The translations under genes were made by a program, and so were the position numbers. A model generated the notes under the pieces. That model was given only the letters and a program-made list of their open reading frames with translations, searched no databases and had not been told where the DNA came from. Shown here in pieces: positions 19,275 to 27,057 of a stretch of DNA of 33,725 nucleotides (position 1 is its first letter; every line of letters begins with the position of its first letter). Source of the DNA: Clostridia bacterium (lineage in GTDB: Bacteria; Bacillota; Clostridia; Oscillospirales; SIG627). Where the stretch lies: contig JAFWZW010000011.1 of the NCBI GenBank assembly GCA_017517325.1, positions 1 to 33,725 of the forward strand, given 5' to 3'.

Positions 19275-19793
19275 CTAATTATTTTTTTTGGGTGCGACAA
19301 ACATTGTCATAAAGCGCCCCTCAAGATGAGGCTTCTTTTCAACCGTTCCCATTTCTGCCACAGCCTCGGCAATTTTTGCCATCAGCTCAACACCGCGCTG
19401 GGTGTTATTCATCTCACGGCCGGAGAACATAATGGTCATTTTCACCTTGTTACCGGCAGAGAGGAAGCGGTGTGCGTGGGAAATTTTGGTATCGAAGTCG
19501 TGCTGACCGATGCGGCAGGAGAATTTGATCTCCTTGGTTTCAACGGTGACCTGCTTCTTGCGGGATTCCTTTTCCTTCTTACTGCGATCAAAGCGGTACT
19601 TGCCGTAATCCATGATCTTGCAGACGGGAGTGGGGCCGCCCGCGTTCATTTCCACCAGATCCAGCCCTTTCTCGTAAGCGAGCTCCAGGGCACGATCGGT
19701 CTTCATAACGCCAAGCTGGTTTCCTTCGGGGTCGATGACCCGTACCTCTGCGGCGCGGATCTTCTCGTTGATGGTCATTTCCTTTGCGGCTAT
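19275..19793 (-). CDS. infC: Translation initiation factor IF-3, probable AUA start
   Basis: IF-3 binds the 30S subunit and rejects initiation at poor start codons. The N-domain reads MTINEKIRAAEVRVIDPEGN and GLDLVEMN, the linker is Lys/Arg-rich (RSKKEKESRKKQ), and the C-domain contains EIKFSCRIGQHDFDTK. The frame continues upstream into the leader. A strong site GGAGGT (19801-19806) is 7 bases from an in-frame ATA (19791-19793), giving 172 residues. The only ATG (19776-19778) has AAGGA almost touching it. infC genes of other bacteria use rare AUU-type starts for self-control, so ATA fits; the ATG start would give 167 residues. Confidence 0.93.
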   Translation of the reverse strand: MAAKEMTINEKIRAAEVRVIDPEGNQLGVMKTDRALELAYEKGLDLVEMNAGGPTPVCKIMDYGKYRFDRSKKEKESRKKQVTVETKEIKFSCRIGQHDFDTKISHAHRFLSAGNKVKMTIMFSGREMNNTQRGVELMAKIAEAVAEMGTVEKKPHLEGRFMTMFVAPKKNN

Positions 19794-19928
19794 CTTTGCC
19801 ACCTCCAAAAAATAAAGTGCGGAGACAGAACGCTCCGCACAGAAATAGCCTGTTGGCAAAATTTCTATCAACACTGCCCGGCTCAAGGTCGGCAGGTGAG
19901 AACGGATCGTTCTACTTCCTTTTAGGTT
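19794..19928 (-). ncRNA. infC-rpmI-rplT leader with attenuator (L20-leader type)
   Basis: The leader of about 135 bases has a GAACG-ATC-CGTTC stem, a CTGCC / GGGCAG stem, and a terminator: GTGCGGAG pairs with CTCCGCAC (19817-19840) and is followed by TTTATTTTTT, which runs straight into the ribosome site GGAGGT. The position and layout match the L20-controlled attenuators of Bacillota. The competing anti-terminator fold was not worked out. Confidence 0.75.
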
Positions 19929-19933
19929 CTATT

Positions 19934-19962
19934 ATTATAACCCCGCCTTTATCCCTTGTCAA
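19934..19962 (-). promoter_or_regulatory. infC operon promoter
   Basis: A perfect consensus on the minus strand: TTGACA (19957-19962), 17 bases, TATAAT (19934-19939). It starts 13 bases after the end of ppa, and no terminator lies between them. Confidence 0.93.
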
Positions 19963-19975
19963 GGCTATTTACGAT

Positions 19976-20509
19976 TTATTTACAAAAAGAATCCACGTAA
20001 GAATCAATGGCCGCATGGATGATCTCAATGGCTTTGGCGCGGTCGCCCACCTCGTTGACGATGGTCTCCTTTTCCTCCAGCTGCTTGTAGACGGTGAAAA
20101 AGTGGTTCATTTCCGCAGAAATGTGATCGGGGAGCTGGCTGATCTCGGTGTAGTGGTTGTAAGTGGGATCTTCAAAGGGAATGGCGATGATCTTTTCATC
20201 GTTTCTGCCGTTGTCGATCATAGTGATTACGCCGATGGGGTAACAGCGCACCAGGGTCATGGGCTCGATCTCCTCACTGCAGAGAAGCAATACGTCCAAA
20301 GGGTCCTGATCGTCACCGAAGGTGCGGGGAATGAAGCCGTAGTTTGCGGGGTAGTGAGTGGAGGTATAGAGGATGCGATCCAGCCTTAAATAGCCCGTTT
20401 CCTTATCCAGCTCGTATTTTTTCTTGGAGCCCTTGGGGATCTCGATCACTGCCACAAAATCCTCAGGGGTGATGCGCTTGGGGTTCATATCGTGCCAGAT
20501 GTTACCCAT
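19976..20509 (-). CDS. ppa: Inorganic pyrophosphatase (family I)
   Basis: A 177-residue soluble enzyme that splits pyrophosphate to phosphate and drives biosynthesis forward. The magnesium-binding signature DDQDPLDVLLL is present, with the family segments VAVIEIPKGSKKKYELD and HYPANYGFIPRTFG. The frame also opens at a TTG two codons earlier, but AAGGAGG is 7 bases from the ATG at 20509 and nearly touches the TTG, so the ATG is used. It follows nrdR by 2 bases. Confidence 0.96.
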   Translation of the reverse strand: MGNIWHDMNPKRITPEDFVAVIEIPKGSKKKYELDKETGYLRLDRILYTSTHYPANYGFIPRTFGDDQDPLDVLLLCSEEIEPMTLVRCYPIGVITMIDNGRNDEKIIAIPFEDPTYNHYTEISQLPDHISAEMNHFFTVYKQLEEKETIVNEVGDRAKAIEIIHAAIDSYVDSFCK

Positions 20510-20511
20510 TG

Positions 20512-20976
20512 TCAATCCTCCTTGGTCTTTCTCTGCTGGAGTAGCCGTTCCAGCTCTTCCATAAAGGTATCGATATCCTGAAAGCGGCGGTAGACCGAGG
20601 CGAAGCGCACGTAGGCTACCTCGTCCAGCTCTCTCAGGCCTTCCATTACTTCTTCACCGATGCGGGCGGAGGAGATCTCGTTCCCCAATTCCCCTTCGGC
20701 GGCGCGCTCTACCCGGAGCACGATCTTTTCCATATCCTCGTAGGAAACGTGGCGCTTTTCGCAGGCGCGCACGATTCCCCCCAGAACCTTCTGGCGGTCG
20801 AAGACCTGGCGGGAGCCGTCTTTTTTTATTACCATTACGGGGTTTTCCTCCAGGCGCTCGTAGGTGGTAAAGCGCTTCTGGCAGGCAAGGCACTCACGCC
20901 TTCTGCGAATGGAATCGTCCGCAGGGCGGGAATCCAGCACTTTACTTTCCGAATGACCGCAAATGGGGCATTTCAT
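20512..20976 (-). CDS. nrdR: Transcriptional repressor NrdR
   Basis: A 154-residue zinc-ribbon and ATP-cone regulator that represses ribonucleotide reductase genes according to nucleotide status. The zinc ribbon has [19 protein letters not shown] and [12 protein letters not shown]. The ATP cone starts with [20 protein letters not shown] lies 8 bases before the ATG. No ribonucleotide reductase gene is in the window, so its targets lie elsewhere. It is co-transcribed with ppa. Confidence 0.97.
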   Translation of the reverse strand: MKCPICGHSESKVLDSRPADDSIRRRRECLACQKRFTTYERLEENPVMVIKKDGSRQVFDRQKVLGGIVRACEKRHVSYEDMEKIVLRVERAAEGELGNEISSARIGEEVMEGLRELDEVAYVRFASVYRRFQDIDTFMEELERLLQQRKTKED

Positions 20977-21001
20977 AGGCTTTTCTCCTTGTTTTTTTAG
21001 A

Positions 21002-21240
21002 TAAGCGCTCGCCGCGCAGGCGTTACTTCTTTTTAAAAAGAAGTAACCAAGAAAACTTTATGCCGGAAAAATAAAGATATATTCAGTGATCGTAGCCGAA
21101 AGCTTCGCACTATGAATCTATCAAAAATTCCCCCATTACGAAGTTTCTTCGGTTCCTTCTTTTCAAAGAAGGAACAAGTTTTTGGGGTTTCAGACCCTTT
21201 TTTCAAAAAGGGTCTGAGCCTGCCCGGCGAGGGCGCATGC
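21002..21240. repeat. Composite palindromic repeat, copy R7
   Basis: It lies between the MORN gene and nrdR. Module A is a perfect 24-bp palindrome (TTACTTCTTTTT and its complement, 21023-21046). A second palindrome GTTCCTTCTTT / AAAGAAGGAAC is at 21162-21185. Module B here is CAGACCC / GGGTCTG (21201-21226), with both arms changed relative to the GGAACC form so that pairing is kept. GC-rich ends are present. Confidence 0.88.
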
Positions 21241-21246
21241 TTGACC

Positions 21247-22056
21247 TTATGCGGCGGGCTGTTCTCCGTAGGGCTGGGGATCGATGATCCCTTCCTTGAA
21301 GTAGCCGGTGTAGACACGGGGCTGGGTACCCTCTTCGGCGGCCCAGGTATAGGTGCCCTTGCCGTGGAGCTTGCCGTTTTGGAAATCGCCCTCGTAGCGG
21401 TCGCCGTTTGCCCAAGTGTAGGTGCCGGTGCCGGTGCGGACGTCGTTGACGAAATCGCCCGAATAAACGTTGCCGTTTGCCCAAGTGTAGGTACCCTTAC
21501 CGTTTTTCATATCGTCGGTAAAGGCGCCTTCAAAGCGGTCACCGTTTGCGTAGGTGTAAATACCGGTGCCGTTTTTCATATTGTCCACGAAATAGCCGGT
21601 GTAGCTGGAGCCGTCGGCAAAGGTATAGACCCCGTGGCCCTGGTGCTTGCCGCCCTTCCATTCACCGGAATAGGTGTCACCGGAGGTGTAAATGGCGGTG
21701 CCCACACCTTCCTTGACCCCCGCAAGCCAAGCGCCCTCGTAAAGGTCACCGGAGGCGTAGGTCATTTTGCCGTTTCCATCGGGCAGAAGATCCTTCACGT
21801 CACCCACGTAAACGTCACCGTTTTCGTAGGTGAGGGTCTTGGTTTCCCCGTTGTATTTGGCCTTCAGCTCCGTAAAATACGCCGTTCCCTTGTAGGGCGC
21901 GCCGTCACGGAAGCGGCCGAGAAATTTTGCGCCGCTGTCAAGGGTAGAATAGCGCAGGCCGAAAACAAACCCCAAAAGGAGAATGATAACGGCGGCAACG
22001 ATCAGCCCCAGTACCAACACCACGGGCAGGGCGTTTCTTCTTTTTTGTTTGGTCAT
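21247..22056 (-). CDS. Membrane-anchored MORN-repeat protein
   Basis: A 269-residue protein with a basic N-terminus, one hydrophobic span (about residues 10-33, LPVVLVLGLIVAAVIILLLG) and then about seven or eight MORN repeats of roughly 23 residues (pattern YEG-x-F/W..G..-G.G.Y...G). The repeats form an elongated beta structure, probably outside the membrane. The ATG at 22056 has AAGGAG 5 bases upstream; a start at 22083 would overlap the upstream gene's stop region and lacks a site. It follows a small membrane-protein gene by 16 bases. The role is unknown; bacterial MORN proteins are often linked to envelope or lipid binding. Confidence 0.88.
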   Translation of the reverse strand: MTKQKRRNALPVVLVLGLIVAAVIILLLGFVFGLRYSTLDSGAKFLGRFRDGAPYKGTAYFTELKAKYNGETKTLTYENGDVYVGDVKDLLPDGNGKMTYASGDLYEGAWLAGVKEGVGTAIYTSGDTYSGEWKGGKHQGHGVYTFADGSSYTGYFVDNMKNGTGIYTYANGDRFEGAFTDDMKNGKGTYTWANGNVYSGDFVNDVRTGTGTYTWANGDRYEGDFQNGKLHGKGTYTWAAEEGTQPRVYTGYFKEGIIDPQPYGEQPAA

Positions 22057-22072
22057 AACAGCTCCTTTTTCC

Positions 22073-22534
22073 TTACATCCCAAAGGGATTCAGGCTTTCC
22101 ATAAGTTTTAGAACGGAGGGCAGGAAGTAATAGGCAAGTACCATAATAAGATACGCGCCCAGCACTTCTAAAAATAAGAGGTACAGCTTGGTGCCGGAGG
22201 CCTTCATAAAGTACTGCGCCTTTTTTAGGTGGGAATCCGGCAGGTAGTAGCGGGTGGGTGCCCCCTCCTCTTTTACCTTTTCAATGAGCCGATCGCGGGA
22301 TTCCAGCGCACGCTTTGAGGCACCGGGAAGCGCCCCCGCTTCCTTTGCGGATCGGGGATCGGTACAGCCGCCGTTTATCAGGGCGCGCAGAGTTCTGCCC
22401 AAGGTCAGACGGCGCAGAGTCAGGTAGATCACGGTACCCGCCACCGCCAAAAAGACGCACCACACCGTCATAGCCGTTTCATCCCGCCAGGGCGGGATCA
22501 CCAGAACGGATAGGGATTCTAAAATTTGTTCCAT
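22073..22534 (-). CDS. Membrane protein, two predicted spans
   Basis: A 153-residue protein with hydrophobic spans near residues 21-42 (AMTVWCVFLAVAGTVIYLTL) and 112-136, and a charged middle with LIEKVKEEGAPTRYYLPDSHLKK. The ATG at 22534 has AAGGAG 5 bases upstream; the longer frame to 22591 runs into a repeat palindrome and is not used. It probably shares a transcript with the MORN protein. I do not recognise the family. Confidence 0.8.
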   Translation of the reverse strand: MEQILESLSVLVIPPWRDETAMTVWCVFLAVAGTVIYLTLRRLTLGRTLRALINGGCTDPRSAKEAGALPGASKRALESRDRLIEKVKEEGAPTRYYLPDSHLKKAQYFMKASGTKLYLLFLEVLGAYLIMVLAYYFLPSVLKLMESLNPFGM

Positions 22535-22560
22535 AGGATCTCCTTTGTTGTCAGAGCTTT

Positions 22561-22745
22561 TTCTTGGAACCTTTTTGAAAAAAGGTTCCAAACCTCCAAA
22601 AACTTTCGTAAAGGGGAATTTTTATATATTCATAGTGCAAAACTTATGGCTATGATCTATGAATATATTTTTATTATTTTCGGTGCGAAGTTTTCTTCGG
22701 TTCCTTCTTTTTCAAAAGAAGGAACGCCAGCCCGGCGAGGGCGCC
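22561..22745. repeat. Composite palindromic repeat, copy R8
   Basis: It lies between serS and the membrane-protein gene. Module B TTGGAACC / GGTTCCAA is at 22564-22591. The central hairpin has a perfect 12-bp stem ATATATTCATAG / CTATGAATATAT (22624-22635 with 22657-22668). Module A GTTCCTTCTTTT / AAAAGAAGGAAC is at 22700-22725. A GC-rich end (CCGGCGAGGGCGCC) faces serS. Confidence 0.9.
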
Positions 22746-22775
22746 TTGTGCAGTGTAACGAAGTCGCAACCGATT

Positions 22776-24065
22776 TTACTCGCAGTATTCTTTGAAGCCC
22801 ATGTAGGGTTGCAAAGCCTTGGGAATGCGAATGCGGTACTTGCCGTCTACCATTTCCAGATTGTTTTCAAGAAGGGCAATGAGCATACGGGGCGGTGCCA
22901 CAACGGTGTTATTCAGGGTGTGAGCGTAGTATTTTTTACCGTCCTCCCCTTTCACACGGATCCCCAAGCGGCGAGCCTGCGCGTCGCCTAAGTTGGAGCA
23001 GGAGCAGACCTCAAAGTACTTCTGCAGTCTGGGGCTCCAAGCCTCCACGTCGTAGCTCTTCACCTTCAGATCCGCAAGGTCACCGGAGCAGCACTCCAGA
23101 GTGCGAACGGGTACGTCAAGACTGCGGAAGAGATCCACGGAGAAGCGCCACATCTTGTGGAACCAATCCATGCTTTCTTCGGGCTTGCAGATGACCACCA
23201 TTTCCTGCTTTTCGAACTGGTGAATGCGGTAGATTCCGCGCTCCTCAATGCCGTGCGCACCCTTTTCCTTGCGGAAGCAGGGGGAGTAGCTGGTCATGGT
23301 CATGGGAAGCTGTGCCTCGGGGGTGAGGGTGCCGATGAATTTGCCGATCATAGAGTGCTCACTGGTACCGATGAGGAACAGGTCTCCCCCTTCGATCTTA
23401 TACATCATCGCTTCCATTTCCTCAAAGCTCATAACACCCGTTACCACCTCGGAACGGATCATAAAGGGAGGAATGTAATAGGTAAAGCCCTTGTCGATCA
23501 TAAAATCACGGGCGTAAGCGGTCACCGCGCTGTGGAGACGGGCAATATCACCCATCAGGTAATAGAAGCCTTCCCCTGCCACTCTGCCTGCGGCTTCCTT
23601 ATCAATGCCGTTGAAGTAGGCCATAATGTCGGTGTGATAGGGGATCTCAAAATCAACCTTGGTCTTTTCACCGAAGCATTCCACTTCCACGTTCTCTTCG
23701 TCGTTCTTGCCAATGGGTACGGAGGGATCGATGATGTTGGGGATCTTCATCATCTTTTCCTTCAGCTCTGCGGAAAGGGCAGTTTCTTTCTCCTCCAAGG
23801 CCTTCAATTCCTCGGCCTGATCGGAAACCAGCTTTTTGATCTTTTCAGCCTCTTCCCGTTCGCCCTTTGCCATAAGCATACCGATCTGCTTGGAGATCTT
23901 GTTGCGGTTGGCGCGCAGCTCCTCCGCACGCTTCTGTGCGGCAAGCTTGCCGTCGTACAGGGCAATGACCTCGTCTACCAGAGGAAGCTTTTCCTCTTTG
24001 AATTTCTTTCTGATGTTCTCTTTCACCAGCTCGGGGTTCTCTTTGATAAACTTAATATCCAGCAT
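22776..24065 (-). CDS. serS: Seryl-tRNA synthetase
   Basis: A 429-residue class II synthetase that charges tRNA(Ser). The N-terminal helical tRNA-binding arm (about residues 25-105, Lys/Glu-rich) is followed by the catalytic core with LIGTSEHSMIGKF, motif 2 SPCFRKEKGAHGIEERGIYR and IHQFEKQEM, then CSCSNLGDAQARR. Motif 3 reads HTLNNTVVAPPRMLIALLEN, where most bacterial enzymes have [20 protein letters not shown]. The motif 2 pattern TSEH with a FRKEKGAHG loop also differs from the usual EAGSAGRDTRG. It follows parB by 40 bases, a known Clostridia arrangement. Confidence 0.95.
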   Translation of the reverse strand: MLDIKFIKENPELVKENIRKKFKEEKLPLVDEVIALYDGKLAAQKRAEELRANRNKISKQIGMLMAKGEREEAEKIKKLVSDQAEELKALEEKETALSAELKEKMMKIPNIIDPSVPIGKNDEENVEVECFGEKTKVDFEIPYHTDIMAYFNGIDKEAAGRVAGEGFYYLMGDIARLHSAVTAYARDFMIDKGFTYYIPPFMIRSEVVTGVMSFEEMEAMMYKIEGGDLFLIGTSEHSMIGKFIGTLTPEAQLPMTMTSYSPCFRKEKGAHGIEERGIYRIHQFEKQEMVVICKPEESMDWFHKMWRFSVDLFRSLDVPVRTLECCSGDLADLKVKSYDVEAWSPRLQKYFEVCSCSNLGDAQARRLGIRVKGEDGKKYYAHTLNNTVVAPPRMLIALLENNLEMVDGKYRIRIPKALQPYMGFKEYCE

Positions 24066-24105
24066 TTCCTTTTCTTCCTTCTGTTGTAATTTATTGTAAA
24101 GTGAT

Positions 24106-25005
24106 TTATAAATTCAAAAGAAAATCTTCACCGCAAAGGGTGCAAAGGACTTCCTCTAAATCTTTGGAATCGAAATATTCCAGGGTGATCTTCCCTCTTC
24201 CGGAGCCGTCATCCTTAATGGCCACCTTACGGCCAAGGCTTGCGGCGGCGCGGTTGGCCACCTCTTTCATCTGTGCCAAAAGCACCTCGTTTTTGGCCTT
24301 TTCACGGCTGACCTTCTGAATGGGAGCGCCTCCCTCTAAAATGTTCCGAACTGCTTCCTCCACCTGACGAACGGTCATTTCCCGATCTACGATGCAAAGG
24401 AGCATATCGTTGATGGCGCCTTCATCCTTCAAGGGCAAAAGAGCCCTTGCGTGACCTGCGGTAATGATCCCCTGCTTCAGCATACTCTGGGCGGAAACGG
24501 GGAGATTCAAAAGGCGCAGAGCGTTGGCAACGGCTGCGCGGCTCTTGCCCAGCTGACGGGCGGCTTCCTCCTGAGTCAGGTTGAAGGAGCGCATAAGAAC
24601 GGCGTAGCCGTTGGCCTCGTCAATGGGGTTCAGATCCTCACGCTGAAGGTTTTCGATGAGCGCCGCTTCCTGAGCAGCCTTGGCATCCAGATCGCGCACG
24701 ATCACGGGCACTTCCTTCAGCCCTGCCAGCTTGGATGCGCGATAGCGCCGTTCACCGGAGATGATCTGGTAGCCCGCGCCGAATTTGCGCACCAAAAGGG
24801 GTGAGATCACACCGTGAATGGCAATGGAATCTGCCAGCTCCTGCAGGGTATCGTCGTGAAAGATCTTGCGGTGCTGTTTTTCATCGGGATATACCTTTTC
24901 AATGGGAGCGGAAATGATGATCTCGCCCTCGCGCACAGCCTCTTCTTCGGGGGGCGGCGCGAACAGGGCGTCAAGCCCTTTTCCCAGCGCTTGCTTCTTT
25001 GCCAT
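24106..25005 (-). CDS. parB: Chromosome partition protein ParB/Spo0J
   Basis: A 299-residue CTP-dependent DNA clamp that loads at parS and spreads along DNA to position the origin. The start LGKGLDALF is typical. The CTP-binding box has ISGERRYRASKLAG, followed by ENLQREDLNPIDEA and the helix-turn-helix (LTQEEAARQLGKSRAAVANALRL). The C-terminal dimerisation region has GSGRGKITLEYFDSKDLEEV. Soj lies 2 bases upstream, and two perfect parS sites lie 90-150 bases before soj. Confidence 0.97.
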   Translation of the reverse strand: MAKKQALGKGLDALFAPPPEEEAVREGEIIISAPIEKVYPDEKQHRKIFHDDTLQELADSIAIHGVISPLLVRKFGAGYQIISGERRYRASKLAGLKEVPVIVRDLDAKAAQEAALIENLQREDLNPIDEANGYAVLMRSFNLTQEEAARQLGKSRAAVANALRLLNLPVSAQSMLKQGIITAGHARALLPLKDEGAINDMLLCIVDREMTVRQVEEAVRNILEGGAPIQKVSREKAKNEVLLAQMKEVANRAAASLGRKVAIKDDGSGRGKITLEYFDSKDLEEVLCTLCGEDFLLNL

Positions 25006-25007
25006 AT

Positions 25008-25766
25008 TCAGCCTCTTTTCTTCATCAGCTCGCGGGCGATCTCAAGGTAAGCCAGCGCGCCTTTTGAGTTTTTATCATAGTATAGAACGGGCTTTCCGTG
25101 GCTGGGAGCCTCGGAAAGGCGCACATTGCGAGGTACGGTGGTGCGAAAGATCCGATCCGGGAAGTATTTTCGGATCTCGGCGGCAACTGCAAGGGAGAGA
25201 TTCAGCCTGCCGTCGTACATCGTCAGGATCACCCCTGCCAGCTCCAGCTCGGGGTTATACATCTTTTTTACAAGCCCAATGGTATAAGTCAGCTGGCTTA
25301 AGCCCTCCAGCGCAAAGTATTCGCACTGCATAGGCACGATCACCCCTTTGGCGGCGCAAAGGCCGTTGAGGGTCAAAAGCCCAAGGCTTGGGGGGCAATC
25401 CATAATTACGTAATCGTAGCCACTTACCTGATCCAGCGCTTTTTTCAGAACGGATTCCCTGCCGTTTACTGCAGAAAGACCGATCTCCGCGCCCGCTAAA
25501 TTCATGGTTGCGGGCACGCACCAAAGCCCCTGATAGGGCGTTTTTTGGGTTGCTTCGCTGATGCTGATTCCTTCCAGAAGCACATCATAGGTGGAATAGG
25601 GCGCCTTGTCCTTATCAATGCCCACGCCGCTGGTGCAGTTGCCCTGGGGGTCGAGGTCAATGAGAAGCACCTTTTTACCCAAATGCCCCAAGGATGCGGC
25701 AACGTTAATGGCAGAAGTGGTCTTACCCACGCCGCCCTTCTGGTTAGCAAATGCCAGAATTTTCAT
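25008..25766 (-). CDS. soj: Chromosome partition ATPase ParA/Soj
   Basis: A 252-residue deviant Walker ATPase that moves ParB-parS complexes and, in B. subtilis, controls DnaA. Motifs are QKGGVGKTTSAINVA at residues 9-23, LLIDLDPQGN and the later YVIMDCPPSLG. It has no N-terminal DNA-binding extension, as expected for a chromosomal Soj. Its promoter is a perfect consensus and lies just downstream of a parS site, which suggests control by ParB. Its spacing to the ribosome site (AAGGA, 12 bases) is long. Confidence 0.97.
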   Translation of the reverse strand: MKILAFANQKGGVGKTTSAINVAASLGHLGKKVLLIDLDPQGNCTSGVGIDKDKAPYSTYDVLLEGISISEATQKTPYQGLWCVPATMNLAGAEIGLSAVNGRESVLKKALDQVSGYDYVIMDCPPSLGLLTLNGLCAAKGVIVPMQCEYFALEGLSQLTYTIGLVKKMYNPELELAGVILTMYDGRLNLSLAVAAEIRKYFPDRIFRTTVPRNVRLSEAPSHGKPVLYYDKNSKGALAYLEIARELMKKRG

Positions 25767-25805
25767 TTATATTTACGTTCCTTTTTATCTTTATATAGTT
25801 CTATC

Positions 25806-25834
25806 ATTATACCCCGTAGGCACCGTTTTGTCAA
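25806..25834 (-). promoter_or_regulatory. soj-parB promoter
   Basis: On the minus strand, TTGACA (25829-25834), 17 bases, TATAAT (25806-25811). The parS site at 25857-25872 ends 22 bases upstream of the -35 element. Confidence 0.92.
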
Positions 25835-25856
25835 CGAAGAGGCTGAATTTTCTCAT

Positions 25857-25872
25857 TGTTTCACGTGAAACA
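25857..25872. promoter_or_regulatory. parS site 1
   Basis: The exact 16-bp palindrome TGTTTCACGTGAAACA, the Bacillota parS consensus. The symmetry extends to 20 bases (25855-25874). Confidence 0.98.
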
Positions 25873-25903
25873 ATATATATATGCGCTCTGTTTTACAAAC
25901 AAA

Positions 25904-25919
25904 TGTTTCACGTGAAACA
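25904..25919. promoter_or_regulatory. parS site 2
   Basis: A second exact TGTTTCACGTGAAACA, 47 bases from the first, start to start. Both lie between soj and noc. Confidence 0.98.
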
Positions 25920-25930
25920 ATTCGCAATAC

Positions 25931-25963
25931 AAAAGGTGCTCCGTACGCTTGGTACGAAGCACC
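25931..25963 (-). terminator. Intrinsic terminator of noc
   Basis: GGTGCTCCGTAC pairs with GTACGAAGCACC (one mismatch) around a short loop, with a T run on the minus strand. It begins just after the noc stop codon and lies between noc and parS site 2. Confidence 0.85.
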
Positions 25964-25969
25964 CTACCG

Positions 25970-26806
25970 TTATGTTTTGGAGGTCTGCCCGTATTTGGGC
26001 ACCCGAATGGAATAAGAAATATAGTTCTCTTCGTCAACTTTATCCGCTTCTATGGAAAAGCCTGCCTCCCGTATATGAAAAATGGCCTTGTCAACGGAGT
26101 TGACGAAAAGGCGCACGTCCTTTACCACCAGCTTCCGAACGGGCTTCGGTGCTTGTGAGACCTTACCCGAGACCAAAAATTCATCCGGGTGCGACAAAAG
26201 CGCTTCCACAAAGGCTTCCGATTGCCCAACGCTGTAGCCACGGTCGATTATGAATTTCAGGGCGAACAGCCGAGTATCGGAATCCTGGATCCGCAAAAGC
26301 GCCCGTGCATGCCGCTGGGTCAGGCCGTTTTCCGTTATGAGCAGGCGCTCCTGAGAATCCAGCTTGAGTAGACGGATCTTGTTGGCAACGGCGCTTTGAC
26401 TTTGCCCCAAGCGATCGGCTAATTCCCCTTGGGTATAGTGAAACTGGCGGATCAGACGATCCATTGCGGCGGCCTCCTCGAAAAAATCAAGATCCGCCCG
26501 CTGTAGGTTTTCAATGAGGGTCATTTCCGCTCCCATACGGCCGTTCACGTCCAGAATGCGGCAAGGTACCTCCTCCATTTCCAGCATCTTGGCGGCGCGG
26601 AGTCTGCGCTCTCCCAAGAGCAGCTGGTAGCCGTCGCCCAGCTTTCGCACCGTTATGGGGCAAAGCATTCCGTAGCGGGCAATGCTTCCTGCAAGGCTTC
26701 TCAGCTCCTCCGTGGAAAAGCGGCGTCTTGCGGCATAGGGGTTTGGGTCAATGAGATCGGGCTTCAATAATTGTATTTTTTCCTGCTTCTTTTTGCATTT
26801 CCACAT
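25970..26806 (-). CDS. noc: ParB-family nucleoid occlusion protein Noc
   Basis: A 278-residue ParB paralogue that in Bacilli blocks division-ring assembly over the chromosome. It has LLGERRLRAAKMLEMEEVP (CTP box), ENLQRADLDFFEEA and a helix-turn-helix with YTQGELADRLGQSQSAVANK. The N-terminus is rich in Lys (MWKCKKKQEKIQLL), as in Noc proteins that bind membrane through this end. AAGGAG is 8 bases before the ATG at 26806; an earlier start at 26830 is less likely. Position upstream of soj-parB matches Noc, but I have not matched its DNA-binding helix to a specific site. Confidence 0.88.
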   Translation of the reverse strand: MWKCKKKQEKIQLLKPDLIDPNPYAARRRFSTEELRSLAGSIARYGMLCPITVRKLGDGYQLLLGERRLRAAKMLEMEEVPCRILDVNGRMGAEMTLIENLQRADLDFFEEAAAMDRLIRQFHYTQGELADRLGQSQSAVANKIRLLKLDSQERLLITENGLTQRHARALLRIQDSDTRLFALKFIIDRGYSVGQSEAFVEALLSHPDEFLVSGKVSQAPKPVRKLVVKDVRLFVNSVDKAIFHIREAGFSIEADKVDEENYISYSIRVPKYGQTSKT

Positions 26807-27057
26807 AAAATTCGCTCCTTTCCCCATCATTTTAGCCTTTTCAAAGGGCGAAGTTTGCCGAAGGGTGGTGGTGGATTCCGTCTACTTTTATCGAATTTTG
26901 TATTCATTTTACAATAAAACGAATTTTGTGGGAAGCGGAGAGGGGAAATGTCATTGACGAAAAGGGAATTTTGTGATATAATATATGCTACCTATCCCTA
27001 TATGGGTTTTAAACAGATATTTTCGTTTTTTATGATGGATATAGATTAGGAGTTAAG
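26807..27057. promoter_or_regulatory. Divergent noc / dnaD-like intergenic region
   Basis: This is the only divergent gene boundary in the window. It contains a strong plus-strand promoter (26954-26982) and a repeated CGAATTTTGT motif near 26890 and 26920. I found no TTATCCACA box here. A noc promoter is probable on the minus strand but no clear one stood out. Confidence 0.5.
26954..26982 (+). promoter_or_regulatory. Promoter of the dnaD-like and helicase-loader genes
   Basis: TTGACG (26954-26959), 17 bases, TATAAT (26977-26982). Confidence 0.88.

Noticed and set aside
26807-27057. Origin of replication at the only divergent gene boundary
   Set aside because: No DnaA boxes were found there; box clusters lie beside dnaA and between gyrB and gyrA. 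It remains a possibility for the skew test only.
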